Assembly (NCBI RefSeq): GCF_001591505.1
Contig: NZ_BCVA01000019.1
Coordinates: 1-64,000, forward strand
Origin: Neobacillus niacini NBRC 15566
GTDB taxonomy: Bacteria > Bacillota > Bacilli > Bacillales > Cytobacillaceae
Direction of reading: 5' to 3'
Length of the DNA: 64,000 nt
Made by a program: the position numbers and the translations under genes. Below the pieces are notes generated by a model. That model was not told the origin of the DNA. It made no database searches and was given only the letters and a program-made list of their open reading frames with translations. This document shows positions 52,630-61,797 of the stretch, piece after piece. Position 1 is the first letter of the stretch; each line of letters starts with the position of its first letter.

Positions 52630-53526
52630 ATGACAAATATTAGAGGAGCTTTTCCAGTATTAATTATCCCGATGACAAAGGAGCAGGAAATTGATTGGGG
52701 CGGTGTAAGGAATAACGTAAACTATTTTGTTGATCAAGGAGTAGCAGGTATTGTCATTAATGGAAGTACAGGTGAATTCGTTAGTTTAACAAAGGAAGAG
52801 AAGTATCAAATGGTTGAGGTCGTTATGAAAGAAGTAAACGGTCGTATTCCAGTCATTGTTGGTACTGCGGCGGAAACCACAAAAGAAACAATTGAGAATA
52901 CGAAACAGGCTGAAGCTCATGGTGCTGACTGTGCACTGATTATTAATTCTTATTACGCGAAACCAAAAGAAGATGAAATCTACTTCCATTTTAATGAGGT
53001 GTCCAATGCAGTAAATATCCCTATCATGCTCTACAATAACCCATTCACATCCGGTGTAGATATGAGCACTGAGCTCATGCTTAAAATCGGAAGAGACTGT
53101 GAAAATGTTACACATATCAAGGAGTCAAGCGGGGACATCCGTAAGGCAAGGGATTTAGCAAGACAAGCAAAAGGGGATTTTGAAGTATTCTGCGGGTCAG
53201 AAGAATTGGTGATGGAATCTTATTTCGTTGGAGCAACGGGATGGATTTCTGTCGCTGGAAATATCGTACCAAAGCTAGTAACAGACATGTACAATCATTT
53301 CCAAAAAGGGGAACTTGACCAAGCGTGGGAAATCAACGACCGGATTCTGCCTCTCTGTACGTTCCTTGAAGGTTCCGGAAAATATGTTCAAATTGTTAAG
53401 CGGGCAATGGATTTACTTGGTCAAACAGGTGGGCCAGCCCGATATCCGCGTTTAGGTTTAACTCCGGAAGAGGACCAAACGCTCAAAGAAATTTTAAAGA
53501 GTTTAAATACTGTGTCTCTTGTTTAA
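52630..53526 (+). CDS. 1-pyrroline-4-hydroxy-2-carboxylate deaminase (DapA family)
   Basis: A 298-residue class I aldolase-fold enzyme of the dihydrodipicolinate synthase superfamily. The N-terminal GAFPVLIIPMTKEQEIDW, substrate loop NGSTGEFVSLTKEEK, catalytic Tyr in MLYNNPF and Schiff-base Lys in THIKESSGD are present. In hydroxyproline pathways this family converts the pyrroline from D-hydroxyproline oxidation to 2-oxoglutarate semialdehyde and ammonia. Sialate lyase or DHDPS function is unlikely here because of the operon. GAGGAGG precedes the ATG. Confidence 0.85.
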   Translation: MTNIRGAFPVLIIPMTKEQEIDWGGVRNNVNYFVDQGVAGIVINGSTGEFVSLTKEEKYQMVEVVMKEVNGRIPVIVGTAAETTKETIENTKQAEAHGADCALIINSYYAKPKEDEIYFHFNEVSNAVNIPIMLYNNPFTSGVDMSTELMLKIGRDCENVTHIKESSGDIRKARDLARQAKGDFEVFCGSEELVMESYFVGATGWISVAGNIVPKLVTDMYNHFQKGELDQAWEINDRILPLCTFLEGSGKYVQIVKRAMDLLGQTGGPARYPRLGLTPEEDQTLKEILKSLNTVSLV

Positions 53527-53576
53527 AGGGAGTTTGTTCTAGAAGGATAGTAAAAAAACATTAAGGAGGAAGGTCA

Positions 53577-55061
53577 ATGTTAACAGCCCAACTTGGATTA
53601 AAACCGAAAGTGAAAGAGTTTTTAGAAGGTAAAATTGAGCTTTTTATCGAAAGTAAATTTGTTCCGTCCGTCAGCGGCAAAACATTTGAAACCTTGAATC
53701 CTGCAACAGAGGAAGTACTTGCAGTTGTGAGCGAAGCGCAGGAAGAAGACATTGATTTAGCTGTTAAAGCGGCAAGGAGAGCTTTTGAATCTGGACCATG
53801 GCCAGATATGAGCGCCGCGGAAAGAGCACGGGTTATTTACAAATTTGCTGATTTGATTGAGGAGCATAAAGAAGAACTAGCCCAGCTGGAAGCATTAGAC
53901 AATGGCAAGCCCTACGCTGTTGCATTGGCAGATGACATTCCGGCTACAGTTGAGCAGTTCCGCTACTATGCTGGCTGGGCAACGAAAATCCTTGGCCAGA
54001 CTGTGCCGATTTCTAAAGACTATTTGAATTATACAAGGCATGAGCCCATTGGCGTTGTTGGACAAATCATTCCCTGGAATTATCCATTAACGATGGCATC
54101 ATGGAAAATGGGTGCTGCATTGGCAACAGGCTGCACCATCGTGTTAAAGCCAGCTGAACAAACCCCATTATCCATCCTGTATGCTGCGAAGCTTATTCAG
54201 GAAGCAGGTTTTCCACCTGGAGTGGTCAACATCGTTCCAGGATTCGGGGTAACAGCAGGTGCAGCTATCGTCCACCATCCTGATGTAGATAAGGTTGCTT
54301 TCACTGGTTCAACCGCTACCGGCAAATATATTATGCGCCAGGCGGCTGAAACGATTAAAAACATTACTCTTGAGCTTGGCGGCAAGTCGCCAAACATTAT
54401 TTTGGAAGACGCTGATTTAACAGAGGCGATTCCCGGGGCATTTAATGGTATTATGTATAACCATGGACAAAACTGCAGTGCCGGCTCCCGGGTATTTGTC
54501 CACAGAAAACACTATGAGCATGTAGTAGAAGAATTGGCGAAAATGGCCAATCAGGTAAAACTGGGATTTGGGATGGATCCAAATACTGAAATGGGTCCTC
54601 TCGTATCGGAAAAGCAAATGGAGCGGGTGCTAGGCTATATTGAAAAAGGAATCGAAGAAGGGGCAAGGGTAGCGGCCGGAGGTAAAAAAGTATTTGATAA
54701 GGGATATTTCGTCCAGCCAACTGTGTTTGCTGATGTAACGGATGACATGGTGATTGTCAAAGAGGAAATTTTTGGACCAGTGGTTGTTGTATTGCCGTTT
54801 GATACAGTGGAAGAAGTCATTGAAAGAGCAAACAATACGCCATATGGCCTTGCTGCTGGCGTTTGGACGAAGGATATTAAAGTGGCACACAAAGTAGCAA
54901 ACAAGTTAAAAGCAGGAACTGTCTGGATTAATGATTACAATTTAGAGGATCCGGCAGCAGCTTTTGGCGGATATAAACAATCCGGCATCGGACGGGAAAT
55001 GGGGACCTATGCACTTGATAATTACACAGAAGTCAAAAGTGTCTGGGTAAACATCAAGTAA
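53577..55061 (+). CDS. 2-oxoglutarate semialdehyde dehydrogenase
   Basis: A 494-residue class I aldehyde dehydrogenase with Asn in PWNYPLT, Glu in LELGGKSPNI and catalytic Cys in GQNCSAGSR. By itself the sequence resembles betaine-aldehyde or general aldehyde dehydrogenases. As the last gene of the hydroxyproline operon it should oxidise 2-oxoglutarate semialdehyde to 2-oxoglutarate. AAGGAGGAAGG precedes the ATG. A terminator follows, so the transporter and peptidase further on form a separate unit. Confidence 0.85.
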   Translation: MLTAQLGLKPKVKEFLEGKIELFIESKFVPSVSGKTFETLNPATEEVLAVVSEAQEEDIDLAVKAARRAFESGPWPDMSAAERARVIYKFADLIEEHKEELAQLEALDNGKPYAVALADDIPATVEQFRYYAGWATKILGQTVPISKDYLNYTRHEPIGVVGQIIPWNYPLTMASWKMGAALATGCTIVLKPAEQTPLSILYAAKLIQEAGFPPGVVNIVPGFGVTAGAAIVHHPDVDKVAFTGSTATGKYIMRQAAETIKNITLELGGKSPNIILEDADLTEAIPGAFNGIMYNHGQNCSAGSRVFVHRKHYEHVVEELAKMANQVKLGFGMDPNTEMGPLVSEKQMERVLGYIEKGIEEGARVAAGGKKVFDKGYFVQPTVFADVTDDMVIVKEEIFGPVVVVLPFDTVEEVIERANNTPYGLAAGVWTKDIKVAHKVANKLKAGTVWINDYNLEDPAAAFGGYKQSGIGREMGTYALDNYTEVKSVWVNIK

Positions 55062-55082
55062 CTATTTTAATAGATATGTTGT

Positions 55083-55126
55083 GAAAAAAGAAGCAGGCTG
55101 TCTCCGGCAGCAGCTTTCTTTTTTCA
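55083..55126 (+). terminator. Terminator of the hydroxyproline operon
   Basis: AAAAGAAGC and GCTG form the left arm; CAGC and GCTTTCTTTTTT form the right arm, with one-base bulges between. A long T run is part of the right side. Confidence 0.75.
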
Positions 55127-55191
55127 GAATAGGTTGGAAGTACTTATATAAAACGGATATCTTTATCTAGGGATTTTTGAAAATTCTATAT

Positions 55192-55205
55192 TGTTAGCGC
55201 TTACG
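55192..55205 (+). promoter_or_regulatory. Candidate cre site (TGTTAGCGCTTACG)
   Basis: Matches the CcpA consensus TGWNANCGNTNWCA at all but the last position. It lies 30 bp before the symporter start, so CcpA would repress the symporter and peptidase when good sugars are present. Confidence 0.55.
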
Positions 55206-55234
55206 ATTGTATGGATGAAACGGAGGCTGGAAAG

Positions 55235-56710
55235 ATGGAAGAATTCGTTAATTGGCTGGCGGGACTAGTATGGGGGAATGGCCTGGTCATCCTTGCATTA
55301 GGTGCAGGCTTAATCTTCACAGTTGCAACGCGGTTTGTGCAAGTTAGGTATTTTAAAGAGATGATTAAATTATTGTTCGAAGGAAAAAGCTCTGAGGAAG
55401 GAATTTCCTCATTTCAAGCATTTTGTTTGGCTTTGTCCGGGCGTGTAGGTGTTGGCAATATAGCTGGTGTCGCCACCGCCATTGCTTTCGGGGGTCCAGG
55501 AGCGGTTTTTTGGATGTGTGTAATGGCGCTATTAGGAGGCGCAAGTGCTTTTATAGAATCAACGCTAGCCCAAGTATACAAAACGAAAGTTGGAAATGAA
55601 TACCGTGGAGGAACTCCATATTTTATTGAAAAAGGTTTAGGACTTAAGTGGTTTGCTGTTTTGATGGCCGTGGTGGTAACCATCTCTTATGGGTTTTTGA
55701 CACCAGGTGTCCAGGCAAATAATATTGCTGCTGGTATGGAAAATGCTTTTGGTATAAATAAAATAGTCACTGGTATTTTCTTAGTTGTTTTACTTGGTGC
55801 GATTATTTTTGGGGGAGTTAAACGAATCGCCAGTGTTTCGCAAACCGTTGTCCCTTTTATGGCAGCAGGATATGTAGTAATGACGTTTGTCATTTTAGCT
55901 GCAAATATTAAAGAAATCCCTGAAATGATATCACTTATTATTACTAGTGCATTTGGAGTAAATCAGGCATTTGGAGGAATTGTCGGTGCTGCTATTGCTT
56001 GGGGTGTTCGGAGGTCGATTTTTTCAAATGTGGCAGGTGCCGGTGAAGCAACCTATAGTTCGGCAGCGGCTGAAGTATCTCACCCTGCAAAACAAGGATT
56101 GGTACAGGCATTTTCTATTTATATTGATACAATTGTCGTTTGTACTGCAACTGCCTTGATGATTCTTGTAACAGGAATGTACAACGTTACACCTGAAGGG
56201 AAAGAACCAATTGTTCAACCGCTAGAAAATATTGAAGCAGGCCCTGCTTATACACAGATGGCAGTGGAAACCGTTATACCGGGGTTTGGATCAGCGTTTG
56301 TTTCGATTGCCATATTCTTCTTCGCTTTTACCACCTTAATGGCTTATTACTATATTGCCGAAACAACACTTGTTTATTTAAGTGGAAAACAAGATATTCC
56401 TTGGCTGAAAACAATCTTAAAAATTGTCTTGCTAATCATGACATTTGTTGGATGTGTATATTCAGCATCAACAATGTGGGCGCTGGGGGATATAGGATTT
56501 GGATCGATGGCGTGGTTAAGTTTTATAGCAATTTTACTATTAATCAAACCGGCTTTAAAAGTATTAAAGGATTATGACATTCAAAAAAGGGCTGGGAAAG
56601 ATCCGGTGTTTAATCCAATTAAAGCTGGCATAAAAGGTGCTGATTTTTGGGAGGAAAAGTGTATTGAGGTAGAAAAAAAATCTTCTTTAGATAGTAAATC
56701 AATTATATAA
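55235..56710 (+). CDS. Sodium/alanine-type symporter (AGCS family)
   Basis: A 491-residue membrane carrier with about eleven helices and AGCS signatures: SGRVGVGNIAGVATAIAFGG (20 residues from the family core), YRGGTPYFIEKGLG and SNVAGAGEATYSSAAAEVSHP in part. Known members import alanine, glycine or glutamine with Na+. Between the hydroxyproline operon and an Xaa-Pro peptidase it is a candidate for uptake of hydroxyproline, glycine or a small peptide product. ATG 55235 follows CGGAGGC by seven bases; an earlier ATG at 55211 lacks a binding site. Confidence 0.87.
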   Translation: MEEFVNWLAGLVWGNGLVILALGAGLIFTVATRFVQVRYFKEMIKLLFEGKSSEEGISSFQAFCLALSGRVGVGNIAGVATAIAFGGPGAVFWMCVMALLGGASAFIESTLAQVYKTKVGNEYRGGTPYFIEKGLGLKWFAVLMAVVVTISYGFLTPGVQANNIAAGMENAFGINKIVTGIFLVVLLGAIIFGGVKRIASVSQTVVPFMAAGYVVMTFVILAANIKEIPEMISLIITSAFGVNQAFGGIVGAAIAWGVRRSIFSNVAGAGEATYSSAAAEVSHPAKQGLVQAFSIYIDTIVVCTATALMILVTGMYNVTPEGKEPIVQPLENIEAGPAYTQMAVETVIPGFGSAFVSIAIFFFAFTTLMAYYYIAETTLVYLSGKQDIPWLKTILKIVLLIMTFVGCVYSASTMWALGDIGFGSMAWLSFIAILLLIKPALKVLKDYDIQKRAGKDPVFNPIKAGIKGADFWEEKCIEVEKKSSLDSKSII

Positions 56711-56779
56711 CAACTAGATTTAGAGCTTATGCGTAAATTTTATTTTCCGAGAGACTTATAAAGGAGGGCATGATACTAA

Positions 56780-57841
56780 ATGCAAAATCTAACACAATTA
56801 AGGGACCAGTTCGATGAATTAGGGGTTAATGCACTATTAATTACGAATGGCCGGAACCGCAGATATCTTACCGGTTTTACCGGGAGTGCCGGGGTTGCTG
56901 TTATTACAAAAACAGAAGCTGCCTTATTTGTGGATTTTCGTTATGTTGAACAAGCGAATTCGCAAGTTGAAGATTTTTCGGTCATCCAAATATGTGGAAC
57001 AGTCTATGAAGAAATATCGAAAATGCTTGATCGATTAGGCGTTACCCTTTTAGGCTTTGAAGCAGAAGATGTAACCTATCAAATATTTTCACAGTACAAA
57101 GAGAAAGTAAAGGCTGAAATGGTTCCACTCACCGGAGTTATTGAAATGCTTAGGATGATTAAAACAAAAGAAGAAATTGAAAAGATAAAAACAGCTGCAA
57201 AAATTGCCGATTCTGCATTTACTAGGATATTAGACTTCATACGCCCTGGTGTAACGGAAATTGAAGTAGCAAACGAATTAGAATTTTATATGAGGAAATT
57301 GGGGGCCACGTCATCTGCATATGATATCATCGTGGCTTCTGGTCAACGCTCTGCACTTCCCCATGGAGTTGCGAGTACAAAGTTAATTGAAACAGGAGAC
57401 ATGGTGACACTTGATTTTGGTGCTTACTATCAAGGGTATCGTTCTGATATGACAAGAACAATCGCAGTAGGCGAACCGAGAGCAGAATTAAAAGAAATAT
57501 ATAATATTGTGTTTGAGGCGCTATCAAATGCCCTTGCAGCTATAAAACCAGGGATAACAGGTCAGGAGGCTGATGCATTCACTAGGGATTATATAACAGA
57601 GAAAGGCTATGGAGAACAGTATGGACATGGATCTGGACATGGCATAGGATTAGATATTCATGAGGAACCTTTCATGTCTCCGAAGTGTAATATATTTCTA
57701 AAACCTGGAATGATTGTTACTGTTGAGCCAGGTATATATATTCCCGACCTAGGCGGTGTACGAATAGAGGACGATATTTTAATAACTGAATATGGAAATA
57801 AAATAATTACAAAATCGCCTAAGGAGCTTATTATTTTGTAG
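56780..57841 (+). CDS. Xaa-Pro peptidase (M24B, canonical)
   Basis: A 353-residue aminopeptidase-P/prolidase family enzyme of the Bacillus YqhT type. All five metal ligands are present: Asp in TLDFGAY, Asp in GYRSDMTRT, His in GSGHGIGLDIHE, Glu in VEPGIY and Glu in RIEDDIL. It cleaves bonds next to proline or hydroxyproline in small peptides. AAGGAGG precedes the ATG, 70 bp after the symporter, so the two form an operon. It probably supplies hydroxyproline from peptides to the pathway upstream. Contrast the ligand-less M24 protein at 11801. Confidence 0.92.
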   Translation: MQNLTQLRDQFDELGVNALLITNGRNRRYLTGFTGSAGVAVITKTEAALFVDFRYVEQANSQVEDFSVIQICGTVYEEISKMLDRLGVTLLGFEAEDVTYQIFSQYKEKVKAEMVPLTGVIEMLRMIKTKEEIEKIKTAAKIADSAFTRILDFIRPGVTEIEVANELEFYMRKLGATSSAYDIIVASGQRSALPHGVASTKLIETGDMVTLDFGAYYQGYRSDMTRTIAVGEPRAELKEIYNIVFEALSNALAAIKPGITGQEADAFTRDYITEKGYGEQYGHGSGHGIGLDIHEEPFMSPKCNIFLKPGMIVTVEPGIYIPDLGGVRIEDDILITEYGNKIITKSPKELIIL

Positions 57842-57860
57842 TGGGAAATTCGATTTAGTC

Positions 57861-57902
57861 AATAGAGGGGCAAATTGCCCCTCTATTATTTTTTATTCTT
57901 TA
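57861..57902. terminator. Terminator after the peptidase gene
   Basis: A 27-base near-perfect palindrome, AATAGAGGGG at 57861-57870 with its complement at 57878-57887, is followed by ATTATTTTTTATTC. A second, mutated copy with the same tail is found at 60538. Confidence 0.85.
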
Positions 57903-57944
57903 GAGCGACAAAAATCTCTATGTGAACTTTTGGAGTATAAGCCT

Positions 57945-60233
57945 CTATAAAAGAGTATTTGTTTTTATATAAAGATGGTAGTTCTCATGATTTACTTCCG
58001 CTAGTGGAACAAATTTAATTTGTTCTGCTTCATATATAAAATGATTCGTTTCCTCAATTCTTATAAATTTTTTATGAAGATTCTTCTCATTTATTGGTAA
58101 TTCTAAGTAATTTTCCTGATCTGAGATGGCTGCTAAAATATATGGCCCATAGGCTATAGAAACAATGTTTTTCTTATCGGGTGTAGCTTCAAGTCTCAGG
58201 GTCGGAGAAAATTGGATAGATACTTTATCACCTTTTATCCATTGTTTTTCAATTATTAAGTATCCAGATAGTTCTTTGGCATGATACTCCAATTGATTAA
58301 CCGAAACTTTCACAGCACCCTTATGCCAATAAGGTAAGCGTATCTTTAGCGAATTTTTCGCCAATTTTGTTATATGCAATTCAAAAGATCCTAAAAATGG
58401 GTCATGAACTTTTTGCTCTATTTGTATGCCGTTTTCCTTATCGTCAATTTCAGAAGAGACAAACAAATTCACATACAGTGATTCTTTATCTGTAAAGTAC
58501 AGAGCTTCTGTGTATTTGAAGTGATTTTCTAATCCTGTACCATGACAGCAAGTATTTTCTCTATCAAATTCTTTTCGACTGCCTGGTCGGGTTGGCATGA
58601 AATACGTGCTTGCTCCTTTACACTCATGATCTGTACTTGAAAGGATATGATTGAACATTGTTCTTTCGTAATAATCCATAAATCGTACGTCATTTTCATA
58701 TTCATAAAGATTTTTTGTTAATTTTAGCATATTATAGGAAGCACAGGTTTCTGCAGTATTGTCGGAAATATTTGTCCCAATTTGTAAAGGCTGTTTAAAC
58801 ATTTCTCCCTCACCAGTTCCGCCAATTGAATAAATATGTGCGTCTACCACGGATTTCCAAAAGAAATGAGAGATTTCGTAGTATTTTTTCTCTTTTGTGG
58901 TATCGAATATTCTCATTGCACCGATTACCTGCGGAATGTGTTGATTGGCATGTAGTGAACCCAATGCATCAATCTTTTGTTCCATTGGGAAGAATAATCG
59001 ATCATTGTCAAATAGTTTTGCTGCCTTAATATGTTTTTCCTTTTTGGTATACATATATAATTCAGCTAGTGATTCATTCATTCCACCCAATTCGCCAGCA
59101 ATATACATGCCCCACATTTTTTTCAATTGTTTGTTTGGTAATACACTTAGACGATTGTATACCCAATCCCCAAGTTTATCGGCAATGGTTAATGCTAAAT
59201 CAATTTTGACTAAATTGTAACTATCTAATAAGCCGGCAAATATTTTATGCAGTGTATAATAAGGCGCCCAAATTTTGGGGTAACGGGTATACTGTTCCAA
59301 AAGATCGAATTGTTCTTCGGAATAGCCACTGAGAAATCCGTATCCATAGTTTCCAGTTGCTTCAAATGCCAACTGAACTTTATTAAGTTCAGAGATCATA
59401 TAGGTTAGTTTTTCAAATATAGTTTTATTATCCGTTGCAGCATAACATAAGGCGAGTGCAGATAGATAATGCCCTGTAGTATGACCTCTAAGTAAACTAT
59501 CTGGTGAATCCCACCCAATCATTTCAGGAGCACCTTTCGTATCCAAACCGGAAGTTTTTCTAAAGTTATATAGCATCTGATCGTCATTAACAGAAAGTAG
59601 AAATGCTAAACGCCGGTCCTGAGCCTTCTTGAAAAGTGTGTTCTCTTTTAATCGAACTTTGGTAGTCGAAATACTATTTACTTTAGTGGATTTGTCCTGG
59701 TGAATATCTATTTTTCTTTTAATGTTGATTGTTGCTTTTATTTCATAATCTGTATCAGTTAATCTTCCATAAACAGTTTTTTCACCAATATCATCATATC
59801 TTTTTCTCTCTTCTTCGTTCCACGTAATTGAGTGTGCAATTACATCGCCACGTTTTGTTTGAATGGCTACTACTGATGCAAGGTAAAATTCTTCATTTAC
59901 TTTCTTTTCAAGAACAATTGGAAAAACTTTTTCTAATTGAATTTTGTTTTCTTCTTCTAAAATATTCACTTCATAAATCTTATCCATTGAGAATTCGCCA
60001 TATGAAAAAGTTGCAGTTATTGGAACTATTCGATCACCTTTACCATATTCTGGTCGATGAACTCTGCCTGTACCATCAATCCAGCGGTCATCCTTTGAAC
60101 GCCAAGTAATGTCTGATCCAAATTTTCCTTCAGTCGGAAGTTTTATATCAAATTCTACTGTTTTTAAGTTTCCTAGATATAAAGCTTCAATATCTTTTTC
60201 AACAATTTCCCTATCACTTAAAACATCTAACAT
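57945..60233 (-). CDS. Beta-L-arabinofuranosidase-family glycoside hydrolase (GH146-like, DUF1680)
   Basis: A 762-residue intracellular enzyme. Residues 1-100 look like a degenerate bacterial Ig-like domain (ITWRSKDDRWIDGTGRVHRP, in 20 residues). An alpha/alpha barrel with TTGHYLSALALCYAATDN follows, then the catalytic/zinc cluster AETCASYNMLKL and NTCCHGTGLENH. The ETC and CC blocks correspond to the zinc and cysteine-nucleophile motifs of GH127/GH146, and the CCxGTG form is that of GH146-type members. No signal peptide is present. ATG 60233 follows GGAGG by seven bases. The expected product is L-arabinose from beta-linked arabinofuranosides. Confidence 0.8.
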   Translation of the reverse strand: MLDVLSDREIVEKDIEALYLGNLKTVEFDIKLPTEGKFGSDITWRSKDDRWIDGTGRVHRPEYGKGDRIVPITATFSYGEFSMDKIYEVNILEEENKIQLEKVFPIVLEKKVNEEFYLASVVAIQTKRGDVIAHSITWNEEERKRYDDIGEKTVYGRLTDTDYEIKATINIKRKIDIHQDKSTKVNSISTTKVRLKENTLFKKAQDRRLAFLLSVNDDQMLYNFRKTSGLDTKGAPEMIGWDSPDSLLRGHTTGHYLSALALCYAATDNKTIFEKLTYMISELNKVQLAFEATGNYGYGFLSGYSEEQFDLLEQYTRYPKIWAPYYTLHKIFAGLLDSYNLVKIDLALTIADKLGDWVYNRLSVLPNKQLKKMWGMYIAGELGGMNESLAELYMYTKKEKHIKAAKLFDNDRLFFPMEQKIDALGSLHANQHIPQVIGAMRIFDTTKEKKYYEISHFFWKSVVDAHIYSIGGTGEGEMFKQPLQIGTNISDNTAETCASYNMLKLTKNLYEYENDVRFMDYYERTMFNHILSSTDHECKGASTYFMPTRPGSRKEFDRENTCCHGTGLENHFKYTEALYFTDKESLYVNLFVSSEIDDKENGIQIEQKVHDPFLGSFELHITKLAKNSLKIRLPYWHKGAVKVSVNQLEYHAKELSGYLIIEKQWIKGDKVSIQFSPTLRLEATPDKKNIVSIAYGPYILAAISDQENYLELPINEKNLHKKFIRIEETNHFIYEAEQIKFVPLAEVNHENYHLYIKTNTLL

Positions 60234-60419
60234 TATTTTTCCTCCATTCATTATTTATAAAACGCTTACATAAAGAGTATACAAAAAAGGGTCATTATTG
60301 TCGGTAGTTAAAAAATAAGATTAGGTGGTTTAAATTGACTATATATATTGTAAACTTTCATTTCTTCCTTTGAACGCCATTAATTATGCTTTTTAACCTT
60401 TCAATAGATTTTTAGAAAA

Positions 60420-60465
60420 CCCCAATAAAAAAATCAGCGACTATCTGCTGATTTTTTTATTGGGG
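60420..60465. terminator. Long palindrome, bidirectional terminator
   Basis: A 19-bp perfect stem: CCCCAATAAAAAAATCAGC (60420-60438) with its complement (60447-60465) and an eight-base loop. It contains internal A7/T7 runs so that the GC-rich GCTGA core plus T7 can stop transcription in either direction. Confidence 0.8.
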
Positions 60466-60476
60466 CATTTTTGATG

Positions 60477-60530
60477 TTAGCAAATTTTTATTACTTTTCT
60501 TTCATGTTGACCCATTTCTTCCTGGAGCAA
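60477..60530 (-). pseudogene. Relic of a sigma-54 activator C-terminus
   Basis: On the minus strand 17 codons read LLQEEMGQHERKVIKIC and then a stop. The activator at 47583 has SLQEEMDQYEKRVIERAL before its Fis helix. Seven of the first eleven residues agree, and the DNA stretch CCATTTCTTCCTGGAG is shared exactly (47713 region and 60512 region). No larger part of the gene remains, so this is a fragment left by rearrangement. It lies just after the AraC gene's end. Confidence 0.5.
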
Positions 60531-60537
60531 TCGTGTC

Positions 60538-60578
60538 AATAGAGTGGCAAATTGCCCCTCTATAATTTTTTATTCTTT
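60538..60578 (-). terminator. Mutated second copy of the 57861 terminator
   Basis: Differs from the copy at 57861 by a G-to-T change in the left arm (AGAGTGGC) and A for T near the end. The shared stretch runs from GTCAATAGAG to TTTTTTATTCTTTA. It overlaps the end of the AraC gene and probably still terminates weakly. Confidence 0.6.
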
Positions 60579-61466
60579 ATTTAAATGTGTCCGGTAGTAA
60601 GCTTTACGAAATTCTGTAGGGGTCAATTTTTCGTATTTCTTAAATAGCTTCATAAAGTATTTCTCATCAGAAATTCCAACTGCATGTGCAATCGATTTAA
60701 TACCTATGTTTGTAGAAGACAACATGTCTTTTGCTTTAGATATTTTGAGCATGTGAATATATTCTTGGATATTTATACCATGCTTTTGCTTGAAAACACG
60801 AGATAAATAGTCTGGATTATAATTAAACTGTTCAGCAATAGAAGCAACTGAAATAGTATCCATTGCATGTATACGTAGCCATTCAACAATTTTAACTAGA
60901 TTTTTATCAGCTTTTGTTTTTTCTTTTGTTGTTTGGAAATTGGAAAGGGATTGTTCTGAGATTTCAATTAACAGGGACGTGACTAAATAATCAACACTTC
61001 GTTTGTTATAGTAGTTTGCATTAGCTACATCTTGTAATTGATTAAATAGTATATTGATTCTCTCAATTCTTTGAGGAATTGAATAGATTGGTATAAATAT
61101 ATGTGAGTTCAATCTATCATAATCAGGATTAGAACGAAATGCTATTACCTCTTCCTCCATAGTCTTATCATCAATCAATGAAAAATTATCACTAAAATAA
61201 AAATGACACCAGTAAAATGATACTCCAGGATTACACAGCTTATAACCTTCATGGGTGTGTAAAGATAATACCAGAAGGATATCCCCGGGTTTTACTTCAT
61301 ATTGAATGTCATCTTGCATTATGTAAAGTGTTTCTTTTACACCAATAATGATTTCGAAACTTTTAAGGTTACGTTTAGTATGTATCCAAGGTTCATTTGA
61401 AACAAATTGTCCACAAGAAATAAATTCAATAGGAGTATTTACATCTGATTTCAGAAATTGCCTCAA
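60570..61466 (-). CDS. AraC-family regulator
   Basis: A 298-residue activator with an N-terminal cupin-like effector domain (VKPGDILLVLSLHTHEGYKL, 20 residues) and two C-terminal AraC helix-turn-helix motifs (SVASIAEQFNYNPDYLSRVF and GIKSIAHAVGISDEKYFMKL). The TTG start at 61466 follows AGGGTGA. It is divergent from GH127 and upstream of the GH146-like gene in the same direction, so it likely senses L-arabinose or an arabinofuranoside and activates both. Confidence 0.85.
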   Translation of the reverse strand: MRQFLKSDVNTPIEFISCGQFVSNEPWIHTKRNLKSFEIIIGVKETLYIMQDDIQYEVKPGDILLVLSLHTHEGYKLCNPGVSFYWCHFYFSDNFSLIDDKTMEEEVIAFRSNPDYDRLNSHIFIPIYSIPQRIERINILFNQLQDVANANYYNKRSVDYLVTSLLIEISEQSLSNFQTTKEKTKADKNLVKIVEWLRIHAMDTISVASIAEQFNYNPDYLSRVFKQKHGINIQEYIHMLKISKAKDMLSSTNIGIKSIAHAVGISDEKYFMKLFKKYEKLTPTEFRKAYYRTHLNKE

Positions 61467-61611
61467 TATATTTCACCCTTACTGTTTAGGAATTTACCAG
61501 TTTACATCCTCTTCATTTCTTTTTTAAAAAGTCGTTTTTGTACACCTAATGTTATGGTTGGACTACTGACAATATTTGTTTCTAAATGCTATCATTTTAA
61601 CTAATCAAACT

Positions 61612-61628
61612 ATTAGAAAAATTCTAAT
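61612..61628. promoter_or_regulatory. Dyad in the AraC/GH127 intergenic region
   Basis: ATTAGAA-AAA-TTCTAAT is a perfect 17-bp inverted repeat within the 330-bp gap between divergent genes. It may be a regulator site; AraC proteins more often use direct repeats, so the bound protein is uncertain. Apart from this dyad and the cre-like site, I see nothing else in the gap. Confidence 0.4.
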
Positions 61629-61734
61629 ATTAATTGATTACAAGATGTTAGGTAATTAAATACTATTTTATCAGAAATGTAGAAGACCCCGCTAACAAAT
61701 TACCTAGGAGGTGTTACAAATTTACATTAAAATT

Positions 61735-61748
61735 TGAAAGCGTGTTCA
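61735..61748 (+). promoter_or_regulatory. Candidate cre site (TGAAAGCGTGTTCA)
   Basis: One mismatch (G for T at position 10) to TGWNANCGNTNWCA, 50 bp before the GH127 start. It would place the glycosidase under CcpA carbon control. Confidence 0.5.
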
Positions 61749-61797
61749 TTTTTTGAAATTTTAAGTAAAACAAGAAAATTGAAGGGGGAAGAACTTT

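Noticed and set aside
54197..54904. Long minus-strand frames inside the semialdehyde dehydrogenase gene
   Set aside because: They are antisense shadows of a highly conserved coding region and have no start signals.
60252..60268. AAAACGCTTACA as a cre site for the GH146-like gene
   Set aside because: Only one half matches the consensus; the other half has two mismatches at key positions.
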